The translations under genes and the position numbers were made by a program. The notes beneath the pieces were generated by a model that was given only the letters and a program-made list of their open reading frames with translations, did no database searches and was not told where the DNA came from. A stretch of 42,102 nt of DNA from Sunxiuqinia sp963974515 (GTDB lineage: Bacteria; Bacteroidota; Bacteroidia; Bacteroidales; Prolixibacteraceae), in contig NZ_CAXBDD010000029.1 in NCBI RefSeq assembly GCF_963974515.1, positions 1 through 42,102 of the forward strand. The letters are read 5' to 3'. This document shows, piece after piece, positions 16,549-26,017 of this stretch. Every line of letters starts with the position of its first letter. The first letter of the stretch is position 1.

Positions 16549-16926
16549 TTATTTAGTGGCTTTTTTCTTATTAGCTACAGTTTTCTTTCTTCCTTTTCGT
16601 GTACGGGCATTGTTTTTAGTGCTTTGTCCGCGAACAGGAAGACCGATACGGTGGCGAATACCACGGTAACAACCGATATCCATCAGTCGTTTAATATTCA
16701 ACTGGTTTTCAGACCGAAGTTCTCCTTCAACCTTGAAGCTTTCGTTAATGGTATTCCGGATAGCAGTGAATTGATCATCTGTCCAATCCTGTACTTTCAA
16801 GTTTGCATCAACGCCAGCCGTAGCAAGGACTTTGTTTGCACGACTACGGCCAATACCATAGACATAGGTCAGTGCAACTTCTCCTCTTTTATTATTAGGA
16901 ATATCAACTCCAACAATACGAGCCAT
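16549..16926 (-). CDS. rpsM: 30S ribosomal protein S13
   Basis: A 125-residue S13 of the 30S head. Blocks seen are MARIVGVDIPNNKRGEVALTYVYGIG (residues 1-26), the CYRGIRHRIGLPVRGQ motif, and the basic tail TRKGRKKTVANKKK that reaches toward the P-site tRNA. First gene of the alpha group after rpmJ. Confidence 0.99.
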   Translation of the reverse strand: MARIVGVDIPNNKRGEVALTYVYGIGRSRANKVLATAGVDANLKVQDWTDDQFTAIRNTINESFKVEGELRSENQLNIKRLMDIGCYRGIRHRIGLPVRGQSTKNNARTRKGRKKTVANKKKATK

Positions 16927-16953
16927 AAATAAATTTTTTACAAAGTTAATTAA

Positions 16954-17070
16954 TTATCCCTGACGCTGTTTGAACTTTGGATTCTTTTTATTGATCACGT
17001 ACAAACGGCCTTTTCTGCGTACAATTTTGCACTCGGCACTGCGCTTTTTTATGGATGTTCTTACTTTCAT
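16954..17070 (-). CDS. rpmJ: 50S ribosomal protein L36
   Basis: A 38-residue protein starting MKVRTSIKKRSAECK and ending NKKNPKFKQRQG, clearly L36. Only one cysteine (Cys14) is present, so this is the zinc-free type lacking the CxxC...CxxxxH set. It fits the slot between infA (11 nt upstream) and rpsM. Confidence 0.97.
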   Translation of the reverse strand: MKVRTSIKKRSAECKIVRRKGRLYVINKKNPKFKQRQG

Positions 17071-17081
17071 TATTTCGTACT

Positions 17082-17303
17082 TTAATTTTTATATCTAAAA
17101 GTAATCCTTCCTTTGGTTAAGTCGTAGGGAGACATCTCCACTTTGACTTTATCTCCTGGAAGAATTTTGATATAATGCATACGCATTTTACCAGAGATAT
17201 GTGCAGTTATCACGTGCCCGTTTTCAAGTTCTACCCTGAACATGGCATTTGATAATGCTTCAATGATTGTTCCGTCTTGTTCTATCGAAGGCTGTTTTGC
17301 CAT
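17082..17303 (-). CDS. infA: Translation initiation factor IF-1
   Basis: A 73-residue S1-like OB-fold protein (MAKQPSIEQDGTIIEALSNA, then the HISGKMRMHYIKILPGDKV block and YDLTKGRITFRYK end). It binds the A site of the 30S during initiation. It directly follows secY (43 nt); the map gene that often stands between them is missing. Confidence 0.99.
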   Translation of the reverse strand: MAKQPSIEQDGTIIEALSNAMFRVELENGHVITAHISGKMRMHYIKILPGDKVKVEMSPYDLTKGRITFRYKN

Positions 17304-17346
17304 AAAAAATTTGAATTTTAAATTTTTCCTGCTTGCTTTTGTCCTG

Positions 17347-18690
17347 TTACATCATTGAACCTGCCCCGCCGGTACGTCCCTTTATGCGGCCCGATTTCAT
17401 CAAACCATCATAGTGACGCATCAACAAATGACTTTCAATCTGCTGTAGCGTGTCTAAAACAACACCAACCAAAATCAACAACGAGGTCCCGCCGTAAAAG
17501 TAGGCAAACTGGGTGTTAATCCCGGCAATCATTGCAAAAGCAGGCAAAATAGTTACAATACCCAGAAAAATCGATCCGGGCAGTGTAATACGAGACATAA
17601 CTGTATCCAAGAACTCAACGGTTCTTTTCCCGGGTTTAACCCCTGGAATGAACCCACCATTCTTCTTCATATCTTCGGCCATTTGAACCGGGTTAATTGT
17701 TATTGCCGTATAAAAATACGTAAACAATATGACCAGCACAAACTGAGTGAAGTTATACCAAAACCCGGTATGATCGGCAAATGCAGCCGCAAAGCCGCTC
17801 ACACTTTCGGAACTGGTAAAACCGACCAGACTGATTGGAACGAACATGATTGCCTGCGCAAAGATAATTGGCATAACTCCGGCGGCATTCACTTTTAACG
17901 GGATATACTGACGAACTCCTCCGTATTGTTTGTTGCCTACAATTCGTTTGGCGTATTGTACCGGAATCCGACGGGTACCTTGTACCAGCAGGATTGTTAG
18001 CATAAACACCACGAATAAAACAACAAATTCAATGAGGAACATGACCATACCACCACCTTGTTGTTCGAGCCGGGAAATAAACTCAGCAAAAACAGCGAAG
18101 GGCAGGTTGGCAATAATACCGATCATGATAATCAGTGAGATCCCATTTCCTATTCCTTTATCGGTTATACGTTCTCCCAACCACATCACAAACATGGAAC
18201 CGGCAGTCAGAATAACGGTCGATGTTACGGTGAACATCGCACCTCGCACTGCAAATGCCGAATCCGGTAATTGAAATGTTAAGTTGGCCAGATACGCTGG
18301 TGCCTGGAAAATCAGAATCACAACAGTCAGATAACGCGTTATCTGGTTGATTTTTCGTCTTCCTGATTCACCTTCTTTTTGTAATCGTTGGAAATATGGG
18401 ACGGCTATTCCCATCAACTGAATCACAATCGAAGCTGAAATGTAAGGCATAATCCCTAAAGCGAAAATAGATGCGTTTGAGAATGCTCCCCCTGAAAACA
18501 TGTCCAGTAACCCCAGCAACCCATCTGAAGTTTGGTTTTTCAATTCGCCCAGCTGTGCCGGGTCAATACCAGGTAATGCAACAAACGATCCTAATCGGTA
18601 TATCAAAAGAAAGAATAGTGTAATTCCCAACCGGGACCTCAAGTCTTCAATCTTATAAATATTCTTTAGGGTTTCGATAAATTTTTTCAT
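17347..18690 (-). CDS. secY: Protein translocase subunit SecY
   Basis: A 447-residue, ten-helix membrane protein forming the Sec channel. The first helix follows IEDLRSRLGITLFFLLIYR. The plug and half-channel helices are seen, with FSGGAFSNASIFALGIMPYISASI near residues 65-88, the GIGNGISLIIMIGI block and the cytosolic loop PVQYAKRIVGNK. It lies 4 nt after rplO, the standard spc-operon position. Confidence 0.99.
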   Translation of the reverse strand: MKKFIETLKNIYKIEDLRSRLGITLFFLLIYRLGSFVALPGIDPAQLGELKNQTSDGLLGLLDMFSGGAFSNASIFALGIMPYISASIVIQLMGIAVPYFQRLQKEGESGRRKINQITRYLTVVILIFQAPAYLANLTFQLPDSAFAVRGAMFTVTSTVILTAGSMFVMWLGERITDKGIGNGISLIIMIGIIANLPFAVFAEFISRLEQQGGGMVMFLIEFVVLFVVFMLTILLVQGTRRIPVQYAKRIVGNKQYGGVRQYIPLKVNAAGVMPIIFAQAIMFVPISLVGFTSSESVSGFAAAFADHTGFWYNFTQFVLVILFTYFYTAITINPVQMAEDMKKNGGFIPGVKPGKRTVEFLDTVMSRITLPGSIFLGIVTILPAFAMIAGINTQFAYFYGGTSLLILVGVVLDTLQQIESHLLMRHYDGLMKSGRIKGRTGGAGSMM

Positions 18691-18694
18691 CAGG

Positions 18695-19141
18695 TTAGAG
18701 TGTTTCTATGGTTCCTTCTAGTTTTTCAATAGCAGTTTTGGCTGAATTTGAAAAAGCATGTGCTTTCACTTCCAATTTCAGCGTCAATTCGCCATTTCCT
18801 AAAATCTTTATGCGGTCGTTTTTATCAGCCAGACCGGCATCAATGAATGTTTGCACATCAATAGCAGAAAGATTTTTTTTCTCTGCCAGTTTTTGCAAAG
18901 CATCCAGGTTGATGGCTTTATATTCTACCCTGTTTATGTTTTTAAATCCGAACTTGGGTACCGCGCGTTGCAAAGGTAGTTGACCACCTTCGAACCCTCT
19001 GGTACGGCTATATCCTGATCTTGACTGTGCTCCTTTATGACCTCTGGTAGATGTACCACCACGTCCGGAACCTTGGCCACGACCAATACGCTTGTCTTTT
19101 TTTACGGATCCTGCTGCAGGTTTAAGATTACTTAAATCCAT
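18695..19141 (-). CDS. rplO: 50S ribosomal protein L15
   Basis: A 148-residue L15. The Gly/Arg-rich N-terminal extension (GRGQGSGRGGTSTRGHKGAQ, residues about 22-41) threads into 23S rRNA; FEGGQLPLQRAVPKFGF follows. The C-terminal domain ends in VKAHAFSNSAKTAIEKLEG. It is followed by secY after 4 nt. Confidence 0.99.
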   Translation of the reverse strand: MDLSNLKPAAGSVKKDKRIGRGQGSGRGGTSTRGHKGAQSRSGYSRTRGFEGGQLPLQRAVPKFGFKNINRVEYKAINLDALQKLAEKKNLSAIDVQTFIDAGLADKNDRIKILGNGELTLKLEVKAHAFSNSAKTAIEKLEGTIETL

Positions 19142-19161
19142 AATTTTTAGCTTAAACTATT

Positions 19162-19341
19162 TTAAATTTCTTCAACTTTCACCAAATGGTTCACTTTGTT
19201 GACCATCCCCAAAATTTGAGGCGTAGCTTCTTTTTCTACAAAGTGATTCAACTTTTTAATTCCAAGTGCTTCAATCGTCGCTTTCTGCACTTTGTTGGAA
19301 CCAATTTTGCTTTTTACTTGTGTGATTCTAATCTTAGCCAT
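19162..19341 (-). CDS. rpmD: 50S ribosomal protein L30
   Basis: A short gene of 59 codons plus stop: ATG at 19341-19339, TAA at 19164-19162. The product begins MAKIRITQVKSKIGSNKVQK and contains the L30 motifs TIEALGIKKL and ILGMVNKVNHLVKV. It occupies the normal slot between rpsE and rplO. Confidence 0.96.
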   Translation of the reverse strand: MAKIRITQVKSKIGSNKVQKATIEALGIKKLNHFVEKEATPQILGMVNKVNHLVKVEEI

Positions 19342-19346
19342 AGTTC

Positions 19347-19868
19347 CTATCCTTTAAATACTTTTTCTAAAGAAACTCCACGGTGCTCGGCAACAGTATG
19401 GGCATCTCTCAGTTCGAGTAATGCATTAAACGTTGCTTTAACCAGGTTATGAGGGTTAGACGATCCTTTTGATTTTGCAAGGATGTCGTGTACGCCAACA
19501 CTTTCAAGAACCGCGCGCATCGCACCACCGGCTTTTACTCCGGTACCTGATGTTGCTGGTTTTAAGAAAACGCGGGCACCACCAAATTTAGCAATTTGCT
19601 CATGAGGGATTGTTCCTTTGTGAACCGGAATTTTGACTAAATTCTTTTTTGCAGCATCAATTCCTTTTGCAATCGCGGTAGTTACTTCGCTCGCTTTACC
19701 AAGTCCCCATCCAACAATTCCGTCTTCGTTTCCGACAACAACGATTGCTGAAAAGCTGAAAGTTCTACCCCCTTTGGTTACTTTGGTTACGCGGTTAATT
19801 GCAACCAATCGGTCCTTAAGTTCAATGTCAGTTGTTTTGACTTTCTTAATACTTCCTGCCATAATCAT
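19347..19868 (-). CDS. rpsE: 30S ribosomal protein S5
   Basis: A 173-residue S5 with the dsRNA-binding N-domain (ELKDRLVAINRVTKVTKGGR) and the C-terminal SGTGVKAGGAMRAVLE block. Two in-frame ATGs compete: 19868 overlaps the rplR stop as TAATG, while 19862 gives MAGSIKK, which is closer to the family start. It works in decoding accuracy and the mRNA entry site. Confidence 0.98.
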   Translation of the reverse strand: MIMAGSIKKVKTTDIELKDRLVAINRVTKVTKGGRTFSFSAIVVVGNEDGIVGWGLGKASEVTTAIAKGIDAAKKNLVKIPVHKGTIPHEQIAKFGGARVFLKPATSGTGVKAGGAMRAVLESVGVHDILAKSKGSSNPHNLVKATFNALLELRDAHTVAEHRGVSLEKVFKG

Positions 19869-20224
19869 TAAAATTTAAGGCCACCTTCACGGGCAGCTTC
19901 AGCTAATTGTTTTACTCTACCGTGATACAAATATCCGTTACGATCGAACACAACGTTTTCAATGCCGGCTGCTTTCGCTTTCTCAGCCAATGCTTTTCCA
20001 ACTAATGCGGCCTGCTCAGTTTTGTTGCCTTCTTTTTCGCTGATTTCTTTATTCAATGAAGAGATTGAAAGCAAAGTTGTGCCGTCCATATCGTTAACCA
20101 ATTGGGCGTAAATTTGCTTGTTACTTCTGTAGACACTCAAACGAGGTCTTTCCGAAGTTCCGGAAACAATCTTCCGGATTCTCTTCTTAATTCTATATCT
20201 TCTTTGTTGTTTCGTTAAAGCCAT
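19868..20224 (-). CDS. rplR: 50S ribosomal protein L18
   Basis: A 118-residue L18 that binds 5S rRNA. The basic start MALTKQQRRYRIKKRIRKIV, the RPRLSVYRSNKQIYAQLVND motif, and the end VFDRNGYLYHGRVKQLAEAAREGGLKF are typical. Its stop overlaps the possible first ATG of rpsE. Confidence 0.99.
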   Translation of the reverse strand: MALTKQQRRYRIKKRIRKIVSGTSERPRLSVYRSNKQIYAQLVNDMDGTTLLSISSLNKEISEKEGNKTEQAALVGKALAEKAKAAGIENVVFDRNGYLYHGRVKQLAEAAREGGLKF

Positions 20225-20238
20225 GGTTTCAAATTTTA

Positions 20239-20796
20239 CTATTTAGCAGAGGCTGATTTACCAGCTTTACGTCTTAATTCTTCACCGACAAACTTCACAC
20301 CTTTTCCTTTGTATGGTTCGGGTGCTCTGAATGAGCGTATTTTTGCAGCTACCTGGCCGACCAACTGTTTGTCACAGCTTTTCAAAGTTACAATCGGATT
20401 GTTTCTTTTATCGGTTACAGCTTCAACCTTTACTTCATCAGGAAGATTGAGGTACGTGTGGTGAGAGTGTCCCAGCACGAGGTCCAACAACTGGCCCTGG
20501 CTTTCGGCACGATAACCTACACCCACAAGTTCCAACTTAATTTCGTAGCCTTCATTCACTCCAACAACCATGTTATTGATTAATGAACGGTAAAGTCCGT
20601 GCAGGGCACGGTGTCTTTTCTGCTCAGTTGGACGTTTTACAACAACCTGATTGTCTTCAACGGCTACTTCAATTTCGGGGTCTACCTTTTGCGAAAGCTC
20701 ACCGAGTTTTCCTTTAACGCTAACCACATTTTCGCTGGTCACATTAATAGTCACTCCGGCTGGTATTTCGATTGGTAATTTACCTATCCTTGACAT
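20239..20796 (-). CDS. rplF: 50S ribosomal protein L6
   Basis: A 185-residue L6 with two similar alpha/beta domains. MSRIGKLPIEIPAGV starts the protein, LYRSLINNMVVGVNEGYE ends the first domain, and the C-terminal PEPYKGKGVKFVGEELRRKAGKSA is the canonical block contacting the sarcin-ricin region. It lies 15 nt after rpsH. Confidence 0.99.
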   Translation of the reverse strand: MSRIGKLPIEIPAGVTINVTSENVVSVKGKLGELSQKVDPEIEVAVEDNQVVVKRPTEQKRHRALHGLYRSLINNMVVGVNEGYEIKLELVGVGYRAESQGQLLDLVLGHSHHTYLNLPDEVKVEAVTDKRNNPIVTLKSCDKQLVGQVAAKIRSFRAPEPYKGKGVKFVGEELRRKAGKSASAK

Positions 20797-20811
20797 TACT
20801 CCTCCTCCTTA

Positions 20812-21219
20812 TTAATAAACGTAACATAAAACTTCACCACCTATGTTCAAAGTGCGCGCTTCCTTATCGGAAATCACTCCTTTTGAGGTAGATAAAATTG
20901 CAACTCCCAAACCATTTAGTACGCGAGGAATGTTTTCGCTGTCGCAATACTGTCTCAATCCTGGCTTACTGATTCGCTTGATTGATTTAATGGCTGGCTG
21001 TTTGGTTTCAGGATGATATTTCAGCGCAATTTTTATGTTGCCTTGAAAATTAACATCATCTTCAAACTTGTAGTTCAAAATGTACCCTTTATCTTTTAAG
21101 ATTTTGGTAATTTCCTTTTTTATGTTTGAAGCAGGAATATCAACTACGCGATGTTTTGCTGCCTGAGCATTGCGCACGCGAGTCAAATAATCTGCTATCG
21201 GGTCTGTAATTTTACTCAT
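20812..21219 (-). CDS. rpsH: 30S ribosomal protein S8
   Basis: A 135-residue S8, the central-domain 16S binder that also regulates the spc operon in E. coli. Blocks: MSKITDPIADYLTRVRNAQ at the start, the ISKPGLRQYCDSENIPRVLNG stretch (residues about 85-105) and the end GGEVLCYVY. I did not look for the matching mRNA regulatory fold in detail. Confidence 0.99.
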   Translation of the reverse strand: MSKITDPIADYLTRVRNAQAAKHRVVDIPASNIKKEITKILKDKGYILNYKFEDDVNFQGNIKIALKYHPETKQPAIKSIKRISKPGLRQYCDSENIPRVLNGLGVAILSTSKGVISDKEARTLNIGGEVLCYVY

Positions 21220-21237
21220 TACTTTTGTAATTAAATT

Positions 21238-21507
21238 TTACCAACTTGCTTTTTTTACACCCGGAATCAGGCCTTCTGAGGCCATTTCGCGGAAGTTAAT
21301 CCTGCTAACTCCGAATTGGCGCATGTAGCCTTTTGGACGTCCGGTTAATTTACAACGGTTGTGCATGCGTACCTTCGATGAGTTCTTAGGTAGTTTCTGC
21401 AAACCTTCATAATCACCTTCTGCTTTGAGCCTGGCCCTTTTTTCGGCGTATTTTTCAACAAGTTTTGCCCTTTTTACTTCGCGGGCTTTCATTGATTCTT
21501 TAGCCAT
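21238..21507 (-). CDS. rpsN: 30S ribosomal protein S14 (long, zinc-free form)
   Basis: An 89-residue S14. The C-terminal block RCKLTGRPKGYMRQFGVSRI followed by NFREMASEGLIPGVKKASW is diagnostic. It is the long form without the two CxxC motifs. It lies 3 nt after rplE. Confidence 0.99.
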   Translation of the reverse strand: MAKESMKAREVKRAKLVEKYAEKRARLKAEGDYEGLQKLPKNSSKVRMHNRCKLTGRPKGYMRQFGVSRINFREMASEGLIPGVKKASW

Positions 21508-21510
21508 AAC

Positions 21511-22068
21511 TTAGTTCTTTTTTACGTTTTTAAAAGGTAAACCTAACTCTTTCAACAAGGCAAAACCTTCTTCATCCGTGTCAGCAGAGGTTACAAAAGT
21601 AATGTTCATACCGTTAATACGGTTGACCTTGTCAATGTTGATTTCAGGAAAAATGATTTGTTCAGGAATTCCAAGGGTGTAATTGCCCTGTCCGTCCATT
21701 TTACTCTCAATACCTCTAAAGTCACGAATACGTGGCAGTGAGATGTTGATTAGCCTTTCAAGAAATTCGTACATTCTTTCTTTTCTCAATGTCACGCGGA
21801 CACCGATCGGCATTTTTTTCCTCAGTTTAAAGTTGGAGATGTCCTTCTTCGATTTGGTTTGGACTGCTTTTTGGCCGGCAATCATTGTCATTTCCTCTGT
21901 GGCAACTTCAATGATTTTCTTATCGGCGATAGCAGCTCCAACACCTTGGTTCAGAACAATTTTCTCCAATTTCGGAACCTGCATAACAGATTTATAGTCG
22001 AACTCCTTGGTTAAAGCAGGAATGACTTCTTCCGAATATTTCTTCTTAAGTGTTGGTGTATAAGCCAT
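21511..22068 (-). CDS. rplE: 50S ribosomal protein L5
   Basis: A 185-residue L5 that binds 5S rRNA and touches P-site tRNA. Blocks: VPKLEKIVLNQGVG, KKMPIGVRVTLR, RDFRGIESKMDGQGNYTLGI and the NGMNITFVTSADTDEEGFALL end. Its ATG overlaps the rplX stop as TAATG. Confidence 0.99.
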   Translation of the reverse strand: MAYTPTLKKKYSEEVIPALTKEFDYKSVMQVPKLEKIVLNQGVGAAIADKKIIEVATEEMTMIAGQKAVQTKSKKDISNFKLRKKMPIGVRVTLRKERMYEFLERLINISLPRIRDFRGIESKMDGQGNYTLGIPEQIIFPEINIDKVNRINGMNITFVTSADTDEEGFALLKELGLPFKNVKKN

Positions 22069-22409
22069 TACTTAATCTCCTCTCCAGATTTTTTAGAATA
22101 ACGTACTAGTTTACCATTGCTTCCGAGCTTACGACCAATGCGTGTTTTTCCTCCGTTCTTCGGATCGACATGCATGAGGTTCGACAGGTGGATTGGTGCT
22201 TCCTTTTCAACAATACCACCCTGCGGATTCTCCGCATTTGGTTTGGTATGTTTTTTTACCATATTAACACCCTCCACAATTGCTCTGGTTTTTTCCCGAA
22301 CTACTTCGAGAACTTTGCCTTGCTGACCTTTATAGTTTCCGGCAATAACAACAACGGTGTCACCTTTTTTAATGTGTAATTTTGTCTGCATTTTGTTTAA
22401 TTTATGCAT
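22068..22409 (-). CDS. rplX: 50S ribosomal protein L24
   Basis: A 113-residue frame with the KOW motif (LHIKKGDTVVVIAGNYKGQQGKVL). Two starts are possible: 22409 overlaps the rplN stop as TAATG and adds MHKLNK, while 22391 gives MQTKLHIKKG, which fits the family better. The RIGRKLGSNGKLVRYSKKSGE end is canonical. Confidence 0.97.
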   Translation of the reverse strand: MHKLNKMQTKLHIKKGDTVVVIAGNYKGQQGKVLEVVREKTRAIVEGVNMVKKHTKPNAENPQGGIVEKEAPIHLSNLMHVDPKNGGKTRIGRKLGSNGKLVRYSKKSGEEIK

Positions 22410-22774
22410 TAAAGCACTTCAGGTGCAAGCGAAATAATTTTCATGTTTTTATCACGAAGTTCCCTTGCAACAGGGCCAAAAATACGGGTTCCGCGCATTT
22501 CACCAGTATTGTTCAATAAAACGACAGCATTGTCATCGAAACGGATATAAGATCCATCCGGACGACGTACTTCCTTTCTAGTGCGAACAACGATGGCTTT
22601 AGACACAGTTCCTTTTTTCATATCACTACCAGCGACTGAACTTTTTACAGTTACAACCACTTTATCGCCAATTGATGCGTAACGTTTTTTTGTACCGCCC
22701 AAAACGCGGATACAAAGAACTTCTCTCGCACCACTATTATCGGCAACTGCACATCTTGATTCCTGTTGTATCAT
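22409..22774 (-). CDS. rplN: 50S ribosomal protein L14
   Basis: A 121-residue L14, starting MIQQESRCAVADNSGAREVL, with the IGDKVVVTVK motif, the SYIRFDDNAVVLLNN block and the RGTRIFGPVARELR end. It contributes to the intersubunit bridge with 16S helix 14. It lies 2 nt after rpsQ. Confidence 0.99.
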   Translation of the reverse strand: MIQQESRCAVADNSGAREVLCIRVLGGTKKRYASIGDKVVVTVKSSVAGSDMKKGTVSKAIVVRTRKEVRRPDGSYIRFDDNAVVLLNNTGEMRGTRIFGPVARELRDKNMKIISLAPEVL

Positions 22775-22776
22775 GA

Positions 22777-23034
22777 TTACTTAGCTCTTTCAATAATTTC
22801 AACTAATCTCCAGCGCTTACTTTTACTTAAAGGTCTTGTCTCCATGATCTTTACAGTATCTCCAACGCTGCAAGTGTTTGTTTCGTCATGGGCGTAAAGT
22901 TTGGTTGTCTTATTCACGAATTTTCCGTAAATAGGGTGCTTTTCTTTTCGCTTCACTGCAACAACAATACTTTTTTCCATACTGTCGCTTACAACAACAC
23001 CGATACGCTCTTTTCTCAGATTTCTTGCTTCCAT
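22777..23034 (-). CDS. rpsQ: 30S ribosomal protein S17
   Basis: An 85-residue OB-fold 16S-binding protein. RKERIGVVVSDSMEKSIVVA, HPIYGKFVNKTTKLYAHDE and METRPLSKSKRWRLVEI are the family blocks, in order. It lies 10 nt after rpmC. Confidence 0.99.
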   Translation of the reverse strand: MEARNLRKERIGVVVSDSMEKSIVVAVKRKEKHPIYGKFVNKTTKLYAHDETNTCSVGDTVKIMETRPLSKSKRWRLVEIIERAK

Positions 23035-23044
23035 TGACTACAAA

Positions 23045-23251
23045 TTAATTCTGATTTTGATTCAATTCCCTCTGACGTCTAATGGTCTGAAGGCGTGCAA
23101 TGTTCTTGCGGGTTTCCTTGATTTTCATCGGGTTATCCAGCGGAGAAACTGCATGATTCATATTTAGACGCGCCAAGGTCTCTTTTTCCAACTGGATTCT
23201 CTCCAGGATTTCCTTGTCTGTTAATTCTTTAATTTCAGATGCTTTCATCAT
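23045..23251 (-). CDS. rpmC: 50S ribosomal protein L29
   Basis: A 68-residue two-helix protein at the nascent-chain exit. MKASEIKELTDKEILERI begins it, and NPMKIKETRKNIARLQTIRRQRE is the canonical C-terminal helix (residues about 40-62). The start overlaps the rplP stop as TAATG; the second Met could equally be used. Confidence 0.98.
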   Translation of the reverse strand: MMKASEIKELTDKEILERIQLEKETLARLNMNHAVSPLDNPMKIKETRKNIARLQTIRRQRELNQNQN

Positions 23252-23685
23252 TAATCTTCTTTAATAGATTCAACAAAGTCACGTCTAACAACAAACTTCG
23301 TAGTAACCGGCAGTTTTTGTGCGGCCAAACGTAAGGCTTCTTTTGCCATTTCGAATGGAACGCCATCGGCTTCGATTAAAATACGACCCGGGGTTACCGG
23401 AGCTACGAATGCTTCAGGAGCACCTTTACCTTTACCCATCCTTACTTCGGCTGGTTTTTTGGTAATAGGTTTATCTGGGAAAATACGGATCCAAATTTGA
23501 CCCTGACGTTGCATGTGACGGGTTACCGCAACCCTGGCCGCCTCGATTTGACGGCCGGTAAGCCATGAACTTTGCAACGATTTTATACCAAAAGATCCGA
23601 ATGCCAGTTCTGTACCCCTTTGGGCATTCCCTTTCATTCTTCCTTTTTGTACTCTTCTAAATTTTGTCTTTTTCGGCTGTAACAT
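23251..23685 (-). CDS. rplP: 50S ribosomal protein L16
   Basis: A 144-residue L16 near the peptidyl-transferase centre. MLQPKKTKFRRVQKGRMKG begins it; RIFPDKPITKKPAEVRMGKG and the APEAFVAPVTPGRILIEADG block are diagnostic. Its stop overlaps the rpmC start. Confidence 0.99.
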   Translation of the reverse strand: MLQPKKTKFRRVQKGRMKGNAQRGTELAFGSFGIKSLQSSWLTGRQIEAARVAVTRHMQRQGQIWIRIFPDKPITKKPAEVRMGKGKGAPEAFVAPVTPGRILIEADGVPFEMAKEALRLAAQKLPVTTKFVVRRDFVESIKED

Positions 23686-23711
23686 CCTTTTTCAATTAAA
23701 AGGTTTTCGAA

Positions 23712-24440
23712 TTATTTTCTTCTCTTTTTGAAACCGCCACTTCTTCCGCCGCCACGAGGACCACCAGGAGCACCTTGTGTGTTCTTCTGTCCCAGGTTTG
23801 GAGAAAGGTCGCGTTTTCCGTAGACTTCGCCTTTACAAATCCAAACTTTAACACCGATTAAACCGGTTTTTGTTAAAGCTTCTGCCAAAGCGTAATCAAT
23901 ATCAGCTCTCAGCGTGTGCAAAGGAGTACGACCGTCTTTATACATTTCAGAGCGCGCCATTTCAGCACCGTTCAAACGACCGGATACCATAATTTTGATT
24001 CCTTGCGCACCCATTCTCATAGTAGAGGCTATAGCCATTTTGGTAGCACGACGGTAGGCGATTTTCCCTTCAATCTGACGTGCAACGTTGTTGGCCACAA
24101 TACGGGCATCGAGTTCAGGTCTTTTAATCTCGAAGATATTGATCTGAACTTCTTTGTTGGTGATCTTTTTCAACTCCTCTTTCAATTTGTCGACTTCCTG
24201 ACCACCTTTGCCAATAATAATACCGGGTCTTGAGGTGTGAACGGTAATGGTAATCAGCTTCAAGGTTCTTTCGATAATAATCCTTGAAATACTTGCTTTG
24301 GCCAAACGGGCGTTCAAGTATTCACGGATCTTAGTATCTTCAACCAGCTTGTCACCATAGTCGTTTCCACCGAACCAGTTGGAATCCCATCCGCGGATGA
24401 TTCCTAAACGATTACTGATTGGATTAACTTTCTGTCCCAT
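23712..24440 (-). CDS. rpsC: 30S ribosomal protein S3
   Basis: A 242-residue S3 at the mRNA entry tunnel. MGQKVNPISNRLGIIRGWDS begins it. The KH domain has the GxxG-type motif IIGKGGQEV (about residues 76-84), and the S3-C block GRLNGAEMARSE is present. The Gly/Arg-rich tail GGPRGGGRSGGFKKRRK is typical of Bacteroidota. Confidence 0.99.
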   Translation of the reverse strand: MGQKVNPISNRLGIIRGWDSNWFGGNDYGDKLVEDTKIREYLNARLAKASISRIIIERTLKLITITVHTSRPGIIIGKGGQEVDKLKEELKKITNKEVQINIFEIKRPELDARIVANNVARQIEGKIAYRRATKMAIASTMRMGAQGIKIMVSGRLNGAEMARSEMYKDGRTPLHTLRADIDYALAEALTKTGLIGVKVWICKGEVYGKRDLSPNLGQKNTQGAPGGPRGGGRSGGFKKRRK

Positions 24441-24450
24441 GTATTACTAT

Positions 24451-24864
24451 TTATTCGTTTTCAGTTTCTACATTTTTACTATCAACGCAAAGTGTTACGT
24501 GGTTCGAACGTTTGCGGATCCGGTGCGCACGTCCTTGCGGAGCGGGACGCAGACGCTTTAAAATGCGTCCTGAATCAACAGCTATTGTTTTCACGTACAA
24601 GTTGCTTTCCTCCAAACGAGTTCCCTCGTTTTTAGCCTGCCAGTTTGCAATGGCCGACATCAACAGTTTTTCAACTTTGCGTGAAGCTTCTTTTGACGAA
24701 AACTTCAAAACATCCAACGCCCGGTTTACTTCCATTCCGCGAACCATGTCGGCTACAAGCCTCATTTTTCTTGGAGAAGTTGGGCAGTCTTTTAGTACCG
24801 CAAAGTATTGTGATTTCCGAGCTTCTTTCAGCTCAATTGCTCGATTTCTTTTTCTAGCACCCAT
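24451..24864 (-). CDS. rplV: 50S ribosomal protein L22
   Basis: A 137-residue L22 whose beta-hairpin lines the exit tunnel. SPRKMRLVADMVRGMEVNRA and the RLRPAPQGRAHRIRKRSNHV hairpin block are typical, with an N-terminal extension (MGARKRNRAIELKEARK) ahead of the core. A perfect 13-nt palindrome lies in the 37-nt gap to rpsS but is too short to call. Confidence 0.99.
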   Translation of the reverse strand: MGARKRNRAIELKEARKSQYFAVLKDCPTSPRKMRLVADMVRGMEVNRALDVLKFSSKEASRKVEKLLMSAIANWQAKNEGTRLEESNLYVKTIAVDSGRILKRLRPAPQGRAHRIRKRSNHVTLCVDSKNVETENE

Positions 24865-24901
24865 CGTAATTTCTTTTAAAAGTTAATGAGAATCTCATGC
24901 C

Positions 24902-25168
24902 TTAGCGTTTGTTTCCGGCATGTCCCCTAAAAGTTCTTGTAGGTGCAAATTCGCCTAGCTTATGGCCAACCATGTTTTCGGTTACATATACCGGAATGAA
25001 CTTATTCCCATTATGAACTGCGATGGTGTGCCCTACAAAGTCGGGAGAGATTACTGATGCTCTGGCCCAAGTCTTAATGACTGACTTTTTACCTGCTTCA
25101 TTCATTGCGTCAACTTTTTTCTCAAGCTTATAGGCAATGAATGGGCCTTTTTTTAGTGAACGACTCAT
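24902..25168 (-). CDS. rpsS: 30S ribosomal protein S19
   Basis: An 88-residue S19: MSRSLKKGPFIAYKLEKKV, TWARASVISPDFVGHTIAVHNG and the end GEFAPTRTFRGHAGNKR are canonical. It sits in the 30S head with S13. It lies between rplB (15 nt) and rplV (37 nt). Confidence 0.99.
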   Translation of the reverse strand: MSRSLKKGPFIAYKLEKKVDAMNEAGKKSVIKTWARASVISPDFVGHTIAVHNGNKFIPVYVTENMVGHKLGEFAPTRTFRGHAGNKR

Positions 25169-25183
25169 ATCCTACTCCTTTAA

Positions 25184-26008
<825 letters not shown>

Positions 26009-26017
26009 TTCCTATAA

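Noticed and set aside
24886..24898. 13-nt palindrome between rpsS and rplV
   Set aside because: Too short and AT-rich, no T run behind it; likely chance.
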